This document shows positions 27,124 to 36,692 of a DNA stretch of 64,000 bases, in pieces. The notes below the pieces were generated by a model. The model had not been told where the DNA came from. It saw only the letters and a program-made list of their open reading frames with translations, and ran no database searches. Source of the stretch: a virus. The position numbers and the translations under genes were made by a program. The stretch lies in IMG/VR virus record IMGVR_UViG_3300046517_002304, positions 186,001 through 250,000 of that record; one strand, 5' to 3'. Within the stretch, counting starts at the first letter, position 1; the number at the start of each line of letters is the position of its first letter.

Positions 27124-27756
27124 ATGGGTAAAAAATATCACATTATTCTGGCCGATCCACCATGGAGCTACAACGATAAAAAGGTTGCCGGAACAGTCAG
27201 AAGCAACTTCGGAGCATCTAAACATTATACGTGCATGAATATAAATGAAATTAAAAAACTAAATGTATCCAGTATAGCGGAAGACAATGCGGTATTGTTT
27301 CTTTGGGTCACGATGCCATTGCTAAAAGAGGGTATTGATACAATGGAAGCTTGGGGATTTAAATACAAAACCATAGGTTTTTCTTGGGCTAAATTTAACA
27401 AAAATGGAAAACCTTTCTTTGGAGTAGGGGCGTACGCCAAAAGCAATGTAGAGCTATGCTTAATGGGTGTTCGCGGTAAAGTGGGTCGTCTTATAAAAGG
27501 ACAAACATCAGATCCAAAAACCAAGCTTACAGTAGCCAGTAATTATGTGTCATCTTTAATTCTTACAAATAGGCCACACCAGTCTACCAAAGTTTTTTTC
27601 CACTCATCAAAGCCAGAAGAACAATATTCTAGAATAGAAGGTTTGTTCGGCGATGTTTCCCGAATAGAATTGTTCGCTAGAAATACCCGTAATGGATGGG
27701 ATTCCATCGGCCATGATATAGATGGCGCAGATATTAGAAATTATCTAGTTAGTTAA
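27124..27756 (+). CDS. MT-A70 family adenine methyltransferase
   Basis: 210 residues. LADPPWSY at residues 10-17 is the catalytic DPPW motif of MT-A70 (the bacterial DNA m6A / eukaryotic RNA m6A family), with VLFLWVTMP and FHSSKPEEQYSRIE, GWDSIG later as in family members. It lies on the plus strand between the spike and gp25 genes of the minus-strand tail operon, so it looks inserted. No nuclease nearby: orphan methyltransferase, probably against host restriction. Its last bases overlap the convergent spike gene end. Confidence 0.85.
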   Translation: MGKKYHIILADPPWSYNDKKVAGTVRSNFGASKHYTCMNINEIKKLNVSSIAEDNAVLFLWVTMPLLKEGIDTMEAWGFKYKTIGFSWAKFNKNGKPFFGVGAYAKSNVELCLMGVRGKVGRLIKGQTSDPKTKLTVASNYVSSLILTNRPHQSTKVFFHSSKPEEQYSRIEGLFGDVSRIELFARNTRNGWDSIGHDIDGADIRNYLVS

Positions 27757-29732
27757 TTAGTTTGTGAGCTTCCGCCGGACTTACCGCCCATTACCATTTG
27801 TAGCTGAACCTTTTGAGCGCCACTGCCAGCGGCTGCAAAAACCCTATCTGAAATTTGTAGCAATCCGTCTTTGAACACAATAACGGGGGCGACACATGGG
27901 TCAAGCTGGCCTTCTACCGATGTATCAGGGCAATCCTGTCCTGCTAGTAAATAGATATTTTCTTTAGCATAATGTAATATGCTTTCATCAGCCGCAAAAT
28001 ACACGTTCTTACATTCAACTACAAACTGATCTGACACGGAAAAGATCTTATTGCTCGGGTTACTTTCTGATCCAACTACTTCTACGCTGTCTCCGTATGT
28101 CTCAATATTTAATTGTCCACCAGCTCTTAGGAATACAAAAGATGTAAATGAGTCTGACGTTGCCGCATCTGCGCTTTCCTGCATTAAAAAAACGTGCGGA
28201 CCAGCTTCTTGATTATCTTTTTGAGGGCATAGTATTTGTACGCTTTGAGCCTTGGTATTTTCTTGGCTTGTAGAATCATCCATTACAAATTCTAAGCCAT
28301 ATCCAGTTTTAATATAAACTTTTCCAGCAGATGCCTTGGCAATGGGAAGTCCGCCAGACATGCGCATTGGAGAGCACTGTTGATTCCCTTCGTCAATCAT
28401 AGCAAATACGTGATTGGAAGTGGTAGTGACCTTATATCCTCTATTTTTTCCAGCAGAATTAGGGGGGCAGGCGGCATCTTGTGCATTTTCTTCCCCTTCT
28501 TCAGCGTTCCCCGCATTGCCAACAGTATGATCGTTTAATTCAACTTTAATACCACAGGCGGTTTCTAAAACAATACCATTACCGTCATCACGCACGCCTT
28601 TAGACGACTCAATGTCCTTCATGGTAATAGAATGGCCGGTGACACTTTTAAGAAATGCTTTTCCTATAAACTTATCAGTGCAACCAAAATCAAAATCTAA
28701 TCGCCAATCTGGATTACCGCTAGGTTGTTCTACTGAATCATCGAAAACTAATTGGTATCCTGCGATAGACTGTAATTGTACTCCTGATTGGGGTAATGCC
28801 GATGCGGCATTTTGTGGCGTAGGTGCGCCAGCATATAACCGACATTCTTCTTTATGCTTATAATAAGGATTAGATCCTTTGTTTAAATTTTCTACGTCTG
28901 GAGCTACCGTATTGGAACAGTTTACCATCTTGGTGCTGCATTCGCTCAAGTCATCCCCAGCTTGGCCGCATTGTGGATGCGCCCATTGTCCACTAGGATT
29001 TAAATGATCATCCTTAAACAATAACCAGTTTCCACGACCTGAAAACAATTCAACTCTTGAGTATCTCTCGTTGCATTTGTGGTCGCCGTCGTCAAACTTT
29101 AAAGTATGTTTGTTGTTTGTTTTAAACCCATAAATATGTGGATATGTAATTTTTTGATATGCGTTCGGATCTTCGTCAAATGTTTCAAATTGCGTTGAGT
29201 CAATTGCGTTATAATTTTCGCTTGTCCATGGAGGAAGCAACTGCGATTCATCGTCTGGGCCGACCAGATAACCCTTTCTTTTCCCATACCATATGTTATA
29301 ATATTCTTCAATTTCATATCCCCATTCATATGGTGCTTGTCCTCTGCTAACGGGATAAGTGGTTCCGAAATAATATGGAGCATTTCTGTTTCCATTTACG
29401 AAAGAGACTATAACTGTTGACCCAGCCGGTGGAACCCACGATACTCCGCTTGCATCAAATCCGCCAAACGTAGATATAGGATCTGCCCAAGGCAAGCTTT
29501 TAATATCTGCATCTTTATTATTTAAAATGCCAGTAAAAAATTGTATTCTATTTCGTTTTAGTGGGTCTAGGGTATTAACGCATAGCGCTAAGTAAATACC
29601 ATTTAGCGTTTCGCTGTGATAAGCAACGCGCCAGTTCTTGACGAAATCAGAAGTAAGAATTTTATCTACTTTTCCACCTAGTGAAAAAATATATGATTCT
29701 AAATCTTGAACTTTTTGTTGCAGCGACGACAT
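27753..29732 (-). CDS. Baseplate central spike, gp5/gpV/VgrG-like with OB fold
   Basis: 659 residues. After a short coiled N-terminus, residues 40-135 form the OB-fold domain (RIQFFTG, GGFDASGVSWVPPAGSTVIVSFVNG, APYYFGT), the gp5/VgrG signature. The rest is beta-rich, with many Gly and short repeats as in a beta-helical spike, and includes six-plus Cys residues around 250-310. No lysozyme domain is visible, unlike T4 gp5. AGGAG precedes the ATG. It follows the hub gene, as expected. Confidence 0.82.
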   Translation of the reverse strand: MSSLQQKVQDLESYIFSLGGKVDKILTSDFVKNWRVAYHSETLNGIYLALCVNTLDPLKRNRIQFFTGILNNKDADIKSLPWADPISTFGGFDASGVSWVPPAGSTVIVSFVNGNRNAPYYFGTTYPVSRGQAPYEWGYEIEEYYNIWYGKRKGYLVGPDDESQLLPPWTSENYNAIDSTQFETFDEDPNAYQKITYPHIYGFKTNNKHTLKFDDGDHKCNERYSRVELFSGRGNWLLFKDDHLNPSGQWAHPQCGQAGDDLSECSTKMVNCSNTVAPDVENLNKGSNPYYKHKEECRLYAGAPTPQNAASALPQSGVQLQSIAGYQLVFDDSVEQPSGNPDWRLDFDFGCTDKFIGKAFLKSVTGHSITMKDIESSKGVRDDGNGIVLETACGIKVELNDHTVGNAGNAEEGEENAQDAACPPNSAGKNRGYKVTTTSNHVFAMIDEGNQQCSPMRMSGGLPIAKASAGKVYIKTGYGLEFVMDDSTSQENTKAQSVQILCPQKDNQEAGPHVFLMQESADAATSDSFTSFVFLRAGGQLNIETYGDSVEVVGSESNPSNKIFSVSDQFVVECKNVYFAADESILHYAKENIYLLAGQDCPDTSVEGQLDPCVAPVIVFKDGLLQISDRVFAAAGSGAQKVQLQMVMGGKSGGSSQTN

Positions 29733-29733
29733 C

Positions 29734-31296
29734 TTAATCTCCTATACCGTTATTTATGTCTGTATCTATACCAGGTTGTGCCAGCACTAATTCTAATGTA
29801 GTGGTATAAGATCCTTCCTTAATGTCATGAAAAAAGCTTTTTATCATCCAAGATTTATTAGACAAAACCGAATTGCACAATGCTAAGTTACTGCTGCTGC
29901 TCATTGTTTGTATAGTCCAGTCACAAGTAGTAGTCGTGCCAGATGGTATAAATGAATTGATGACTACCACTGTTATTAGTTGCCCGATGTCTTGAATATA
30001 CTGATAAGATGGATCGCCTTGTATTCTAAGTTCCGCCGTAATCGCCTCAAACGCATTTTCTGCTAAGAACTGTTTTCGGTCAGCGCGCATTCTATCAACC
30101 ATAGCATCGCTTCCACGAGAATCGTCAATCGGATGCGACGGAGACTGCATTGTTGTTATCCCAGGCTTTGTGTTTTTAGGCTTATCTCCGTCTTGGCAGT
30201 CTTCTAGTTTTTGATCGTCTTGCTTAACATCTTTTTGTTGATTTTTATCCTGCACGGCACCAGCTTTTAGTGATGGAACATATATCCATTTTATATTTGG
30301 GGTAAAACTTAAAACTTTACTCTGAACACCACCGTTTACAATATAAACTCTTTTCTCAAGTGGATCGATATCTGGAATTTGGGGAAATTTTTCGCAGCCG
30401 GGCTTGTCATTCTCTCTAATTATTAAATTAATACCTTTCGCCCCACTCTCAAACATTACTTTAAAGCCTTGTCCATTGATACTTTCAACAACGCCGAGCC
30501 AGTCGCGTAATATAGACAAAGGAGTTCTTCCTAAAGTATTCCATTTAACTTTTGGTCCGAGCGTTTGTTCATTAATTCCATTATTTGATGCAAAAAATGG
30601 TCTATCTGGCTCATCTGGCATTGAAACTATGTTGCCTTTGGCATCTCTCATCTGATATATGACAGAGTCTACCGATGGAACGGCATATGCTACAAATAAC
30701 GTAGTGATCGCATGAACAAGAGGTATTTCTGGAACTTCTGCATCTACCACCTGCTCATGATATATGTCAGAAGGATCTACGCATGTTATCGTAAACCTAA
30801 ACATGCCATTTTCTAAAACTGGAACTATATGTCTGATAATGGCAGTGTGAGACCCGCTAATTAATCTTGCATCAATCGATGCAAGCGAACCTTCGCCATT
30901 TGAGCCACACTCATCGCCACTCCATCCCCATCTAAAAATAATCTTATGATCTTCGTCAAAATTATCTTCTTTTAAATCTTGCGCTAACTTGTTAACAAAA
31001 CTACAGAAATTACCACCTTGTACATCAACTATTTCAAACTTAACAGTAAATCCATCGCTTGATCCATATTGAAATGATTTAATCGCAGCATATGCGGTTT
31101 GTCCGCCTTGTGATTCGTTTCCTACGGTAATAACTTGAGCATTAGGGTTGTCTATATCGCCATTGATGGCTATTTTTACCCAAGGAATAAGAACAGCAAA
31201 TGGAGGCGGTTGGTTTTGTGGAAAATCTAATAGATTTCCGCCAACCGGATCTATAAGAAAATCTGGAATTTTGCAATCACAAGGTATTACTGCCAT
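29734..31296 (-). CDS. Baseplate hub protein (gp27/gpD-like)
   Basis: 520 residues, between the LysM-like small protein and the spike, the position of the hub in P2- and T4-like tails. Residues 30-190 are beta-rich (WVKIAIN, SFQYGSSDGFTVKFEIVD), compatible with the hub fold that cradles the spike and meets the tube. A polar, Lys/Asp/Gln-rich insertion near 350-385 is unusual. No muralytic motif. Assignment rests mostly on order and size. Confidence 0.7.
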   Translation of the reverse strand: MAVIPCDCKIPDFLIDPVGGNLLDFPQNQPPPFAVLIPWVKIAINGDIDNPNAQVITVGNESQGGQTAYAAIKSFQYGSSDGFTVKFEIVDVQGGNFCSFVNKLAQDLKEDNFDEDHKIIFRWGWSGDECGSNGEGSLASIDARLISGSHTAIIRHIVPVLENGMFRFTITCVDPSDIYHEQVVDAEVPEIPLVHAITTLFVAYAVPSVDSVIYQMRDAKGNIVSMPDEPDRPFFASNNGINEQTLGPKVKWNTLGRTPLSILRDWLGVVESINGQGFKVMFESGAKGINLIIRENDKPGCEKFPQIPDIDPLEKRVYIVNGGVQSKVLSFTPNIKWIYVPSLKAGAVQDKNQQKDVKQDDQKLEDCQDGDKPKNTKPGITTMQSPSHPIDDSRGSDAMVDRMRADRKQFLAENAFEAITAELRIQGDPSYQYIQDIGQLITVVVINSFIPSGTTTTCDWTIQTMSSSSNLALCNSVLSNKSWMIKSFFHDIKEGSYTTTLELVLAQPGIDTDINNGIGD

Positions 31297-31298
31297 TA

Positions 31299-31625
31299 TT
31301 AAAAGACCAATGCTGGGATACGAATGTTTAGACCTGCTTTGAAGTTATATATATCCATTATATTGTTGGCTTGGAGTATTTTCCACCACAATCTAGGATC
31401 TTGATAAACATCATTCGCAAGTAAATCTGGTCTATATTCGTATTTTTTATTAAGTACTGTGAAAATATCGTTTGGTGAAACTGGAATTGCGACCTTTTTG
31501 TACGTCTCAAATGTAATGTATTTTTCTATGTTGGTATTATAATAAATTACATTTGAATTAATGTATCTACTTGAACCGTCAACATATTGGCTGGCCGGTA
31601 TATTAGTGGGTTGTATAGTTATCAT
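31299..31625 (-). CDS. LysM/gp53-like baseplate protein
   Basis: 108 residues. The C-terminal half (YEYRPDLLANDVYQDPRLWWKILQ, then FKAGLNIRIPALV, written in parts) fits the gp53/LysM-type baseplate protein, in which a YxxPxxWxxI pattern and a short RIP strand pack on the wedge or hub. Overlaps the upstream gene by ATGA. Family call fairly good. Confidence 0.72.
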   Translation of the reverse strand: MITIQPTNIPASQYVDGSSRYINSNVIYYNTNIEKYITFETYKKVAIPVSPNDIFTVLNKKYEYRPDLLANDVYQDPRLWWKILQANNIMDIYNFKAGLNIRIPALVF

Positions 31626-32176
31626 TTAAAGCAACTCTGCGAAAGTTGAACATCGCTTAATATTCTCTCTTGTCCAGGCAAATCAGTGGTGTTATAGACA
31701 ACGTCCATTTCTATATCCATAGTAAAGTAATATGGGATTAATTTAGTTGGCTCCCAAGGAACATCTCTTGGTAATTTTAATGAGTATCTTTTTATAACTA
31801 CGCATAAAGGATCTTTAGATAAAAGTTGTCCGCAATATAACTGACATAACTGTGGTGGGCGATATGGTAACGCTGTTGCGAGGAATCCGGCTCTAGGATA
31901 TGTAGCACTTTGGATTAATCTGCAATAACCCAAATTACAATTAATTGCATCTGATGTATCTGAATAAAAGTATGCAGTCATTCCTATGGTTCTATTTTCG
32001 CTATACGCATATGTTTTAACAGGAAATGATCTACCCATGACCGGCTCGTCATTATACTGAGCAGCCTTACTGTCTGAAATATCAGGTAATATTTTTAGCG
32101 GTATAACAAATGTACCTATTGTTAAAGTACATCCTGTTGCGGTAAGTGCCCCTGTGGGTGATGTTGCTAGTGTCAT
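31622..32176 (-). CDS. Tail/baseplate structural protein, unknown family
   Basis: 184 residues, beta-type, placed between the tape measure and the LysM-like gene where tube-initiator proteins (T4 gp48/gp54 or gpU-like) occur. Six cysteines, no enzyme motif. A TAAATA box lies 14 bases upstream of the ATG (32191-32196). Structural role inferred from order. Confidence 0.65.
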   Translation of the reverse strand: MTLATSPTGALTATGCTLTIGTFVIPLKILPDISDSKAAQYNDEPVMGRSFPVKTYAYSENRTIGMTAYFYSDTSDAINCNLGYCRLIQSATYPRAGFLATALPYRPPQLCQLYCGQLLSKDPLCVVIKRYSLKLPRDVPWEPTKLIPYYFTMDIEMDVVYNTTDLPGQERILSDVQLSQSCFK

Positions 32177-32190
32177 TGTAGTATTATAGT

Positions 32191-32196
32191 TATTTA
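32191..32196 (-). promoter_or_regulatory. Possible T4-late-type promoter box
   Basis: AACTAAATA on the minus strand, 14 bases before the ATG at 32176, in the 37-base gap after the tape-measure gene. Confidence 0.35.
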
Positions 32197-32213
32197 GTTA
32201 TGAAGGCTGCTGA

Positions 32214-35200
32214 TTAAGTTTGTTGAGTGTATGACATGTTTCTGTTTATGCTGCCAGACCTAGTGTTGCTAACTTGTCTGCCGTAATCCGGAGCTACTGA
32301 ACCTTTGGCATTTGGACTTGTGTCTGGAGAAGTGTTTGACGTTCTTAGTTCTTCTAAAATTTCAGAAAGCGTAGTTTGCATAGACGTTAATGCATCAACA
32401 GCGCTTCCGGTATTAGATGCTACATCCGTTAATTGTTTTGTGCTTTCGGATTCTACGTCTGCTTTCGCTTGCGCAGCGCGCTCTTCTCTTAGAGTATCGA
32501 TTGACGCACCACTGGTGGCAGCGCTCATCTTGCCTAACTGATCATCTATATCTTTTAGTTCTTTATCATATGCTGTGATTCGGCCTTTATCGCCCTCAAT
32601 CATGGCATTATCGCTATTATTGGCCCACCAGTTAAGTGGATTGAACCATGATCCTTTATTCTTTTCCAATTGCTTAATATTATTCTCTGCACCGCCTCTT
32701 AGTCTTGTTAGGTTTGCTTTTTGATTTTGTAGCTCTTCTAATTTTTTAGGATCATCTAGGCCAGCTAATTGCTTCTGCCGATCAGCCATACCCATTTTAT
32801 CTATTTTTCTTTCCGATTCTGTTTTGCGAACTGCTGCGTTTGATTGATAAGACTCATATTGTCTTTTTCCGATTTGAACAAAGTCTCCGGTGCTCATAGA
32901 TGCGATATCACCAGCCTTGCTCGCGTAATCCCATCCTCCCCAATCCTTAAGGTTTTCTGGTCTTCTAGCATCCCAATCATTAGTACTAGTAGCGGCCCCT
33001 TCATATGCCCCTAAGGCCATAGCCACAGGAGTTGCCAATCTACCAGCAAGCTTACCAGCACCCATTGCGACTCTCCCCACTCCACCTAAGCCTCTTCCAG
33101 CAGCGCCTAATCCTCGTCCTAATGCTGCGCCAGCCCTTCCGAATCTGCTTCCAGCTCCCGCCGCCCCGCCCGCGCCACGAATGCCACCTGCACCAGCAGC
33201 AGCGCCACGAACGCCACCTGCACCAGCAGCACCTCTTACACCACCAGCCGCTCCCCGAACACCAGCACCCCCCGCCCCTGCGGCTTCTGCTCCAGCAGCA
33301 CCGGCGCGTCCATTCCATAACGCTCTACCCGCGTTTAATCCCCAACTTGCAAGTTGTTTGCCAAAAATACCCGCGCCAAAAGCGACAGCAGGATGTATAT
33401 TCGGCGCGGCCCCAGTTCCAAATTTAGCCAGCCAATCATAAATTTTTTCTAGCCATTGATTAGCCTGTTGTTGCGGCGATCTCATTTTAGAAATTTCAGC
33501 CCTAACCTGCTCATTGGTGTTTTCTAATAATTGTAATTTTTCCTCTGCTGACTTTCCGGCTAAAGCACCTGGCTCTAGTTGAGTGCCAAGCCCCGCGCCT
33601 TTTGCCATTTCATTAATTTCATCGGCGGCTTTTTGCAATTCGGCATCAGAAACTCCCTTTGCCCCCCTCTTATCAAATGCCGTTGTTTGATCTCTTAATA
33701 TTTTGTCAACATGTTGACTTTGTAGACCAAATAATTGATCTTTTGCTGCATTAATTTGTAATTTATTGCCTAATTTTTCGGCATTAGCCAACACGTCTTT
33801 TTGAGCCTTAATTTTTTTCTCAATGTCTTCCATGTTTTTTCCGCTGATACTTTCCTTCCATGCTTTGACGACCTGTTTTAATTCACCTATTTCCATTCCC
33901 ATGCTATGAGCAAAGACCGCCTGTCCTTGTTTGCTCATTTTTTCAAAAGCTGCAAATTCTTTCTCTAGTCCCTTGCCAAATTGCGCTACTAATTTTTCAT
34001 CACCCAGTATATCTTCGCCAGCATTAAACTTGCCTCTTAATCCTGATTTGTCAAGTATTCTTTGGAATAAAGTAAAGTATTTAGACCCACCCATCGCAGC
34101 TCTTGCTGGACCTCCAGCTAGTAGTTTTTGGAACTCGCCTACTTGTTCCCCAACGCCAAATTTTTGACCAGCAGCAGTTAATTTTAAAACATTATCTGCT
34201 GAACTAGATGTTAAGCTATTGATATTTCTTAAATAGTCCATCATAACTTTTGACGAATGAACGGCTTTGGCTAAGCTATCCCCCATCAATCCAGTAGTTC
34301 TAGCAGTATCTCTCATAGAGCGAGTCATTGCTGTGATTTGCCTATCGCCCAAACCAAGCTCTTGTGTCCATTGTCCAAATAATTCGGCAGTAGAATCTGC
34401 ATCCATGCCAAGCTCAAACGCAGCTCTTCCAGATGCCGTTAACGCTTTTTCTGCTTGTTGGCTGTCCTTCATGCCCATTCTGGTTAACTTAACATAATTT
34501 TTCATCAAAACTAATCGATTAAGCCCGGTTTTATTCTGGGCGTCTTGAATTACCTTGATATTTTTCTCAATTCTTTCAATTCCGCCGAATTTTGCACTTA
34601 TATCCTGTACTTGTAAGGCCGTTTGAGCCATCGCATCGTAGAATTTAATGCCCTCGCCAAATGCCGGCCCCAGTGTACTTAAGTCGCCGGCTCCGATAGC
34701 GCCAATGGCTCCTACGATCAAATCATGTGTTTTACCAAAGACGGCATTTTGTAAACTAGCCACAGCATCTTTGTATACATCTTTTAAACCTGTATACTGT
34801 TTGTTATTTCCAGACCCAACATCCCCGCCTATTCCGGATTTTGATTGGCGTTCTGCCATTCTCCCAATTTCATCATATGAATCTAAGATTAATTTATCCT
34901 TAGCTTTCATTCTTTGATGAATAGACTTGAGTATTTTGGTGATATTATTTAGATGCTTATCAGTCCTGATATCATGAGTATAAATACTCCCCTTCTTAAG
35001 CCCAGCGTGTGCTAGCTTTGCCAACTCTATGTGTTCTTTACTCTTTTTTTCTTTCTTGCTGTTTTTAAGGCTAGTGTTTAATCGTTCGGCTATCTTATGC
35101 AGTTCTTTGGCATTGCTACTGATTATCTTCTTATTTTCTTGAGAAAGACGCTCAAGAGCCTTTTGCATCTTCGTTTGGTTGTGGCTTAGCTCAAGCATGG

Positions 35201-35336
35201 ACTGACGAAGAAAATCCATGTCCGTTTTATTGCTGGTATTTTGTACAGGGCTTTTTAGCGAAGCAATGAGCGCTTTCGCAAAATCGCCGCCGCCGCCCTG
35301 AAAAGGAACGTTATTACCGAGAGAATCTTGAGGCAT
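32214..35336 (-). CDS. Tail tape-measure-like protein
   Basis: 1040 residues. Helical, with a charged coiled coil at 45-170, a middle helical part (residues 200-640) with the spacing of tape-measure proteins (short hydrophobic helices, GMKDSQQAEKAL, GMDADSTAEL, similar to phage TMP family), then an Ala/Gly-rich stretch about 675-770 and a basic C-terminal half. In contractile and siphophage tails the tape measure sets the tail length and lies upstream of baseplate genes, as here. A TAAATA box (35348-35353) lies 11 bases before the ATG. A transmembrane-like stretch is not obvious. Confidence 0.78.
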   Translation of the reverse strand: MPQDSLGNNVPFQGGGGDFAKALIASLKSPVQNTSNKTDMDFLRQSMLELSHNQTKMQKALERLSQENKKIISSNAKELHKIAERLNTSLKNSKKEKKSKEHIELAKLAHAGLKKGSIYTHDIRTDKHLNNITKILKSIHQRMKAKDKLILDSYDEIGRMAERQSKSGIGGDVGSGNNKQYTGLKDVYKDAVASLQNAVFGKTHDLIVGAIGAIGAGDLSTLGPAFGEGIKFYDAMAQTALQVQDISAKFGGIERIEKNIKVIQDAQNKTGLNRLVLMKNYVKLTRMGMKDSQQAEKALTASGRAAFELGMDADSTAELFGQWTQELGLGDRQITAMTRSMRDTARTTGLMGDSLAKAVHSSKVMMDYLRNINSLTSSSADNVLKLTAAGQKFGVGEQVGEFQKLLAGGPARAAMGGSKYFTLFQRILDKSGLRGKFNAGEDILGDEKLVAQFGKGLEKEFAAFEKMSKQGQAVFAHSMGMEIGELKQVVKAWKESISGKNMEDIEKKIKAQKDVLANAEKLGNKLQINAAKDQLFGLQSQHVDKILRDQTTAFDKRGAKGVSDAELQKAADEINEMAKGAGLGTQLEPGALAGKSAEEKLQLLENTNEQVRAEISKMRSPQQQANQWLEKIYDWLAKFGTGAAPNIHPAVAFGAGIFGKQLASWGLNAGRALWNGRAGAAGAEAAGAGGAGVRGAAGGVRGAAGAGGVRGAAAGAGGIRGAGGAAGAGSRFGRAGAALGRGLGAAGRGLGGVGRVAMGAGKLAGRLATPVAMALGAYEGAATSTNDWDARRPENLKDWGGWDYASKAGDIASMSTGDFVQIGKRQYESYQSNAAVRKTESERKIDKMGMADRQKQLAGLDDPKKLEELQNQKANLTRLRGGAENNIKQLEKNKGSWFNPLNWWANNSDNAMIEGDKGRITAYDKELKDIDDQLGKMSAATSGASIDTLREERAAQAKADVESESTKQLTDVASNTGSAVDALTSMQTTLSEILEELRTSNTSPDTSPNAKGSVAPDYGRQVSNTRSGSINRNMSYTQQT
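33060..33310. repeat. Imperfect tandem repeat coding Ala/Gly-rich block of the tape measure
   Basis: A run of near repeats such as GCCACCTGCACCAGCAGC (33183-33200 and 33213-33230, period 30) codes for alternating Gly-Ala-Arg blocks in the minus-strand protein. GC content is far above the flanks. Copy number may differ between relatives. Confidence 0.7.
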
Positions 35337-35347
35337 GGGTTATTCTC

Positions 35348-35353
35348 TATTTA
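35348..35353 (-). promoter_or_regulatory. Possible T4-late-type promoter box for the tail module
   Basis: CAGTAAATA on the minus strand, 11 bases before the tape-measure ATG at 35336. Confidence 0.35.
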
Positions 35354-35411
35354 CTGCAAATTTTTTCTATTTTGTACTTCCCTTTTTCAAATTTTGCTGT
35401 ATTATTGTAGT

Positions 35412-36149
35412 ATGAACACTCAAGAATCAGACTGGAATAGCCGAATCATCGCCTTGTTTGTGATGTCTTTCTTTGGCGCGGCACTTCCGTTTATGGTCGT
35501 CGGCCAGTTCCACGCAGAAGAAAATTGTACCGTATTGCCGTCATTTGAAAAATACGGAGCCAAAAAACCGTATCCAGTAATCAGCGATCATACGGAATAC
35601 GATAAGGCTGTGATAGACGTAATTGATTCGTCTTACAGGCAAGAACTCGCCGCAGCTAAAAATGAAGGCGAAGTAATGCCAAGATATGCTTTGTTGTTAA
35701 AAGATGTTCACGACACTTTAGCTGTTAGCTTCGGATTCTTCCAAAGTAATGTTTCTCTTTGGAATAGCATTGTCTTTATTACTGCCCTTTGTGTTATGCA
35801 ATGGGTAAGCGGAGTATGGGTATATTTCTTTTCTAGAAATATTGCCGTTTCCCTGAGATTAAATATGTTCAATATTGGGTGTGCGTCTTTAGCCTTCTTG
35901 TGCCTATGGACCCATTTGTTTCCATCTCTTTCATTTATCGGAGCAATATTTTACTATGTCTTGCCGATACCAGTGTTGATATGCTGGTTGTTATATGGAT
36001 TGGTATACTTCTACAACATGATTGTTTTGAAACACGAAAATCTATTCACTAACTCTCTGTATGCCTTTTGGCATTACTGTGGGTTTTTGGTAATGTTTAA
36101 TTACATAACAAATTGCAGCGTGCCTTGGTTGCCTGGAGCATCATCATGA
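35412..36149 (+). CDS. Multi-pass membrane protein
   Basis: 245 residues. One membrane segment near 11-31, a soluble loop of about 80 residues rich in charged residues, then four hydrophobic segments between about 117 and 232. I use the ATG at 35412; an upstream in-frame start would add a hydrophobic stretch that lies within the tape-measure promoter region. It ends in an ATGA overlap with another membrane gene. The pair could be a superinfection-exclusion or lysis-related system; no family recognised. Confidence 0.65.
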   Translation: MNTQESDWNSRIIALFVMSFFGAALPFMVVGQFHAEENCTVLPSFEKYGAKKPYPVISDHTEYDKAVIDVIDSSYRQELAAAKNEGEVMPRYALLLKDVHDTLAVSFGFFQSNVSLWNSIVFITALCVMQWVSGVWVYFFSRNIAVSLRLNMFNIGCASLAFLCLWTHLFPSLSFIGAIFYYVLPIPVLICWLLYGLVYFYNMIVLKHENLFTNSLYAFWHYCGFLVMFNYITNCSVPWLPGASS

Positions 36150-36412
36150 GAACATGCGTAGCACTATTCGTCTTTATTTTGATTTCATCATTCTGTCTTG
36201 CCACCTTATGTTTGTGCGTAAGTTGGCACAGGCATGAAAAACCGAAATACATTGACAGCATCATGATTTCAAGATGCTCAGAATACAACTCCAAGCGGAC
36301 AGAATGGGAAAAACTACACTGGAATAAATTTGTTGCGCATATTCGGAGAGATGAGCCATCGCTTTGGGAGCAATACGGCGATCAGCTTAACCGTGGCGTG
36401 TCGGCCAACTAG
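36146..36412 (+). CDS. Small single-pass membrane protein, coupled to upstream membrane gene
   Basis: 88 residues: N-terminal hydrophobic helix (residues 5-25) and a charged soluble tail with several Trp. The start ATGA overlaps the stop of the preceding gene. It could be anchored with the tail in the cytoplasm or periplasm. Function unknown. The end is convergent with the 101-residue gene at 36387, overlapping by 26 bases. Confidence 0.6.
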   Translation: MRTCVALFVFILISSFCLATLCLCVSWHRHEKPKYIDSIMISRCSEYNSKRTEWEKLHWNKFVAHIRRDEPSLWEQYGDQLNRGVSAN

Positions 36413-36692
36413 GGAACTTGCTGTTTCCAGCATTTGGCTGAGTTAGACCTATAACCGTTTTTTGATTTGCTAGATCTGCCGCAAGTCGCTTAACGGTTGT
36501 TTGGTTTGTCATGTTTACTGGAGGACGCTTATTTTTTACGGTTGATATCGCTCCGCTTCCTGTTCCAATATTTGACTTTTGAATAATATCAGAGCCATAA
36601 CCTAACCTTTTAAGTTCTTCGTCATCAAGAACATTTTCAGGGTCTAATCCATACGGATAGTTCTCGTTTAACCATTCTATAAAAGTGATCAA
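36387..36692 (-). CDS. Putative capsid-targeted small protein
   Basis: 101 residues. The N-terminus MITFIEWLNEN fits the proposed capsid-targeting peptide with an LxE-type cleavage site (LNE). TTG start at 36692 overlapping the upstream TGA (TTGA), giving translational coupling. The rest is polar (Thr, Asn, Lys, Pro) and unrecognised. Confidence 0.65.
   Translation of the reverse strand: MITFIEWLNENYPYGLDPENVLDDEELKRLGYGSDIIQKSNIGTGSGAISTVKNKRPPVNMTNQTTVKRLAADLANQKTVIGLTQPNAGNSKFPSWPTRHG

Noticed and set aside
33032-33427. 131-codon plus-strand frame rich in His, Pro and Gln
   Set aside because: It is antisense to the Ala/Gly-rich tape-measure block; the composition is a by-product of that repeat, and it has no ribosome site.
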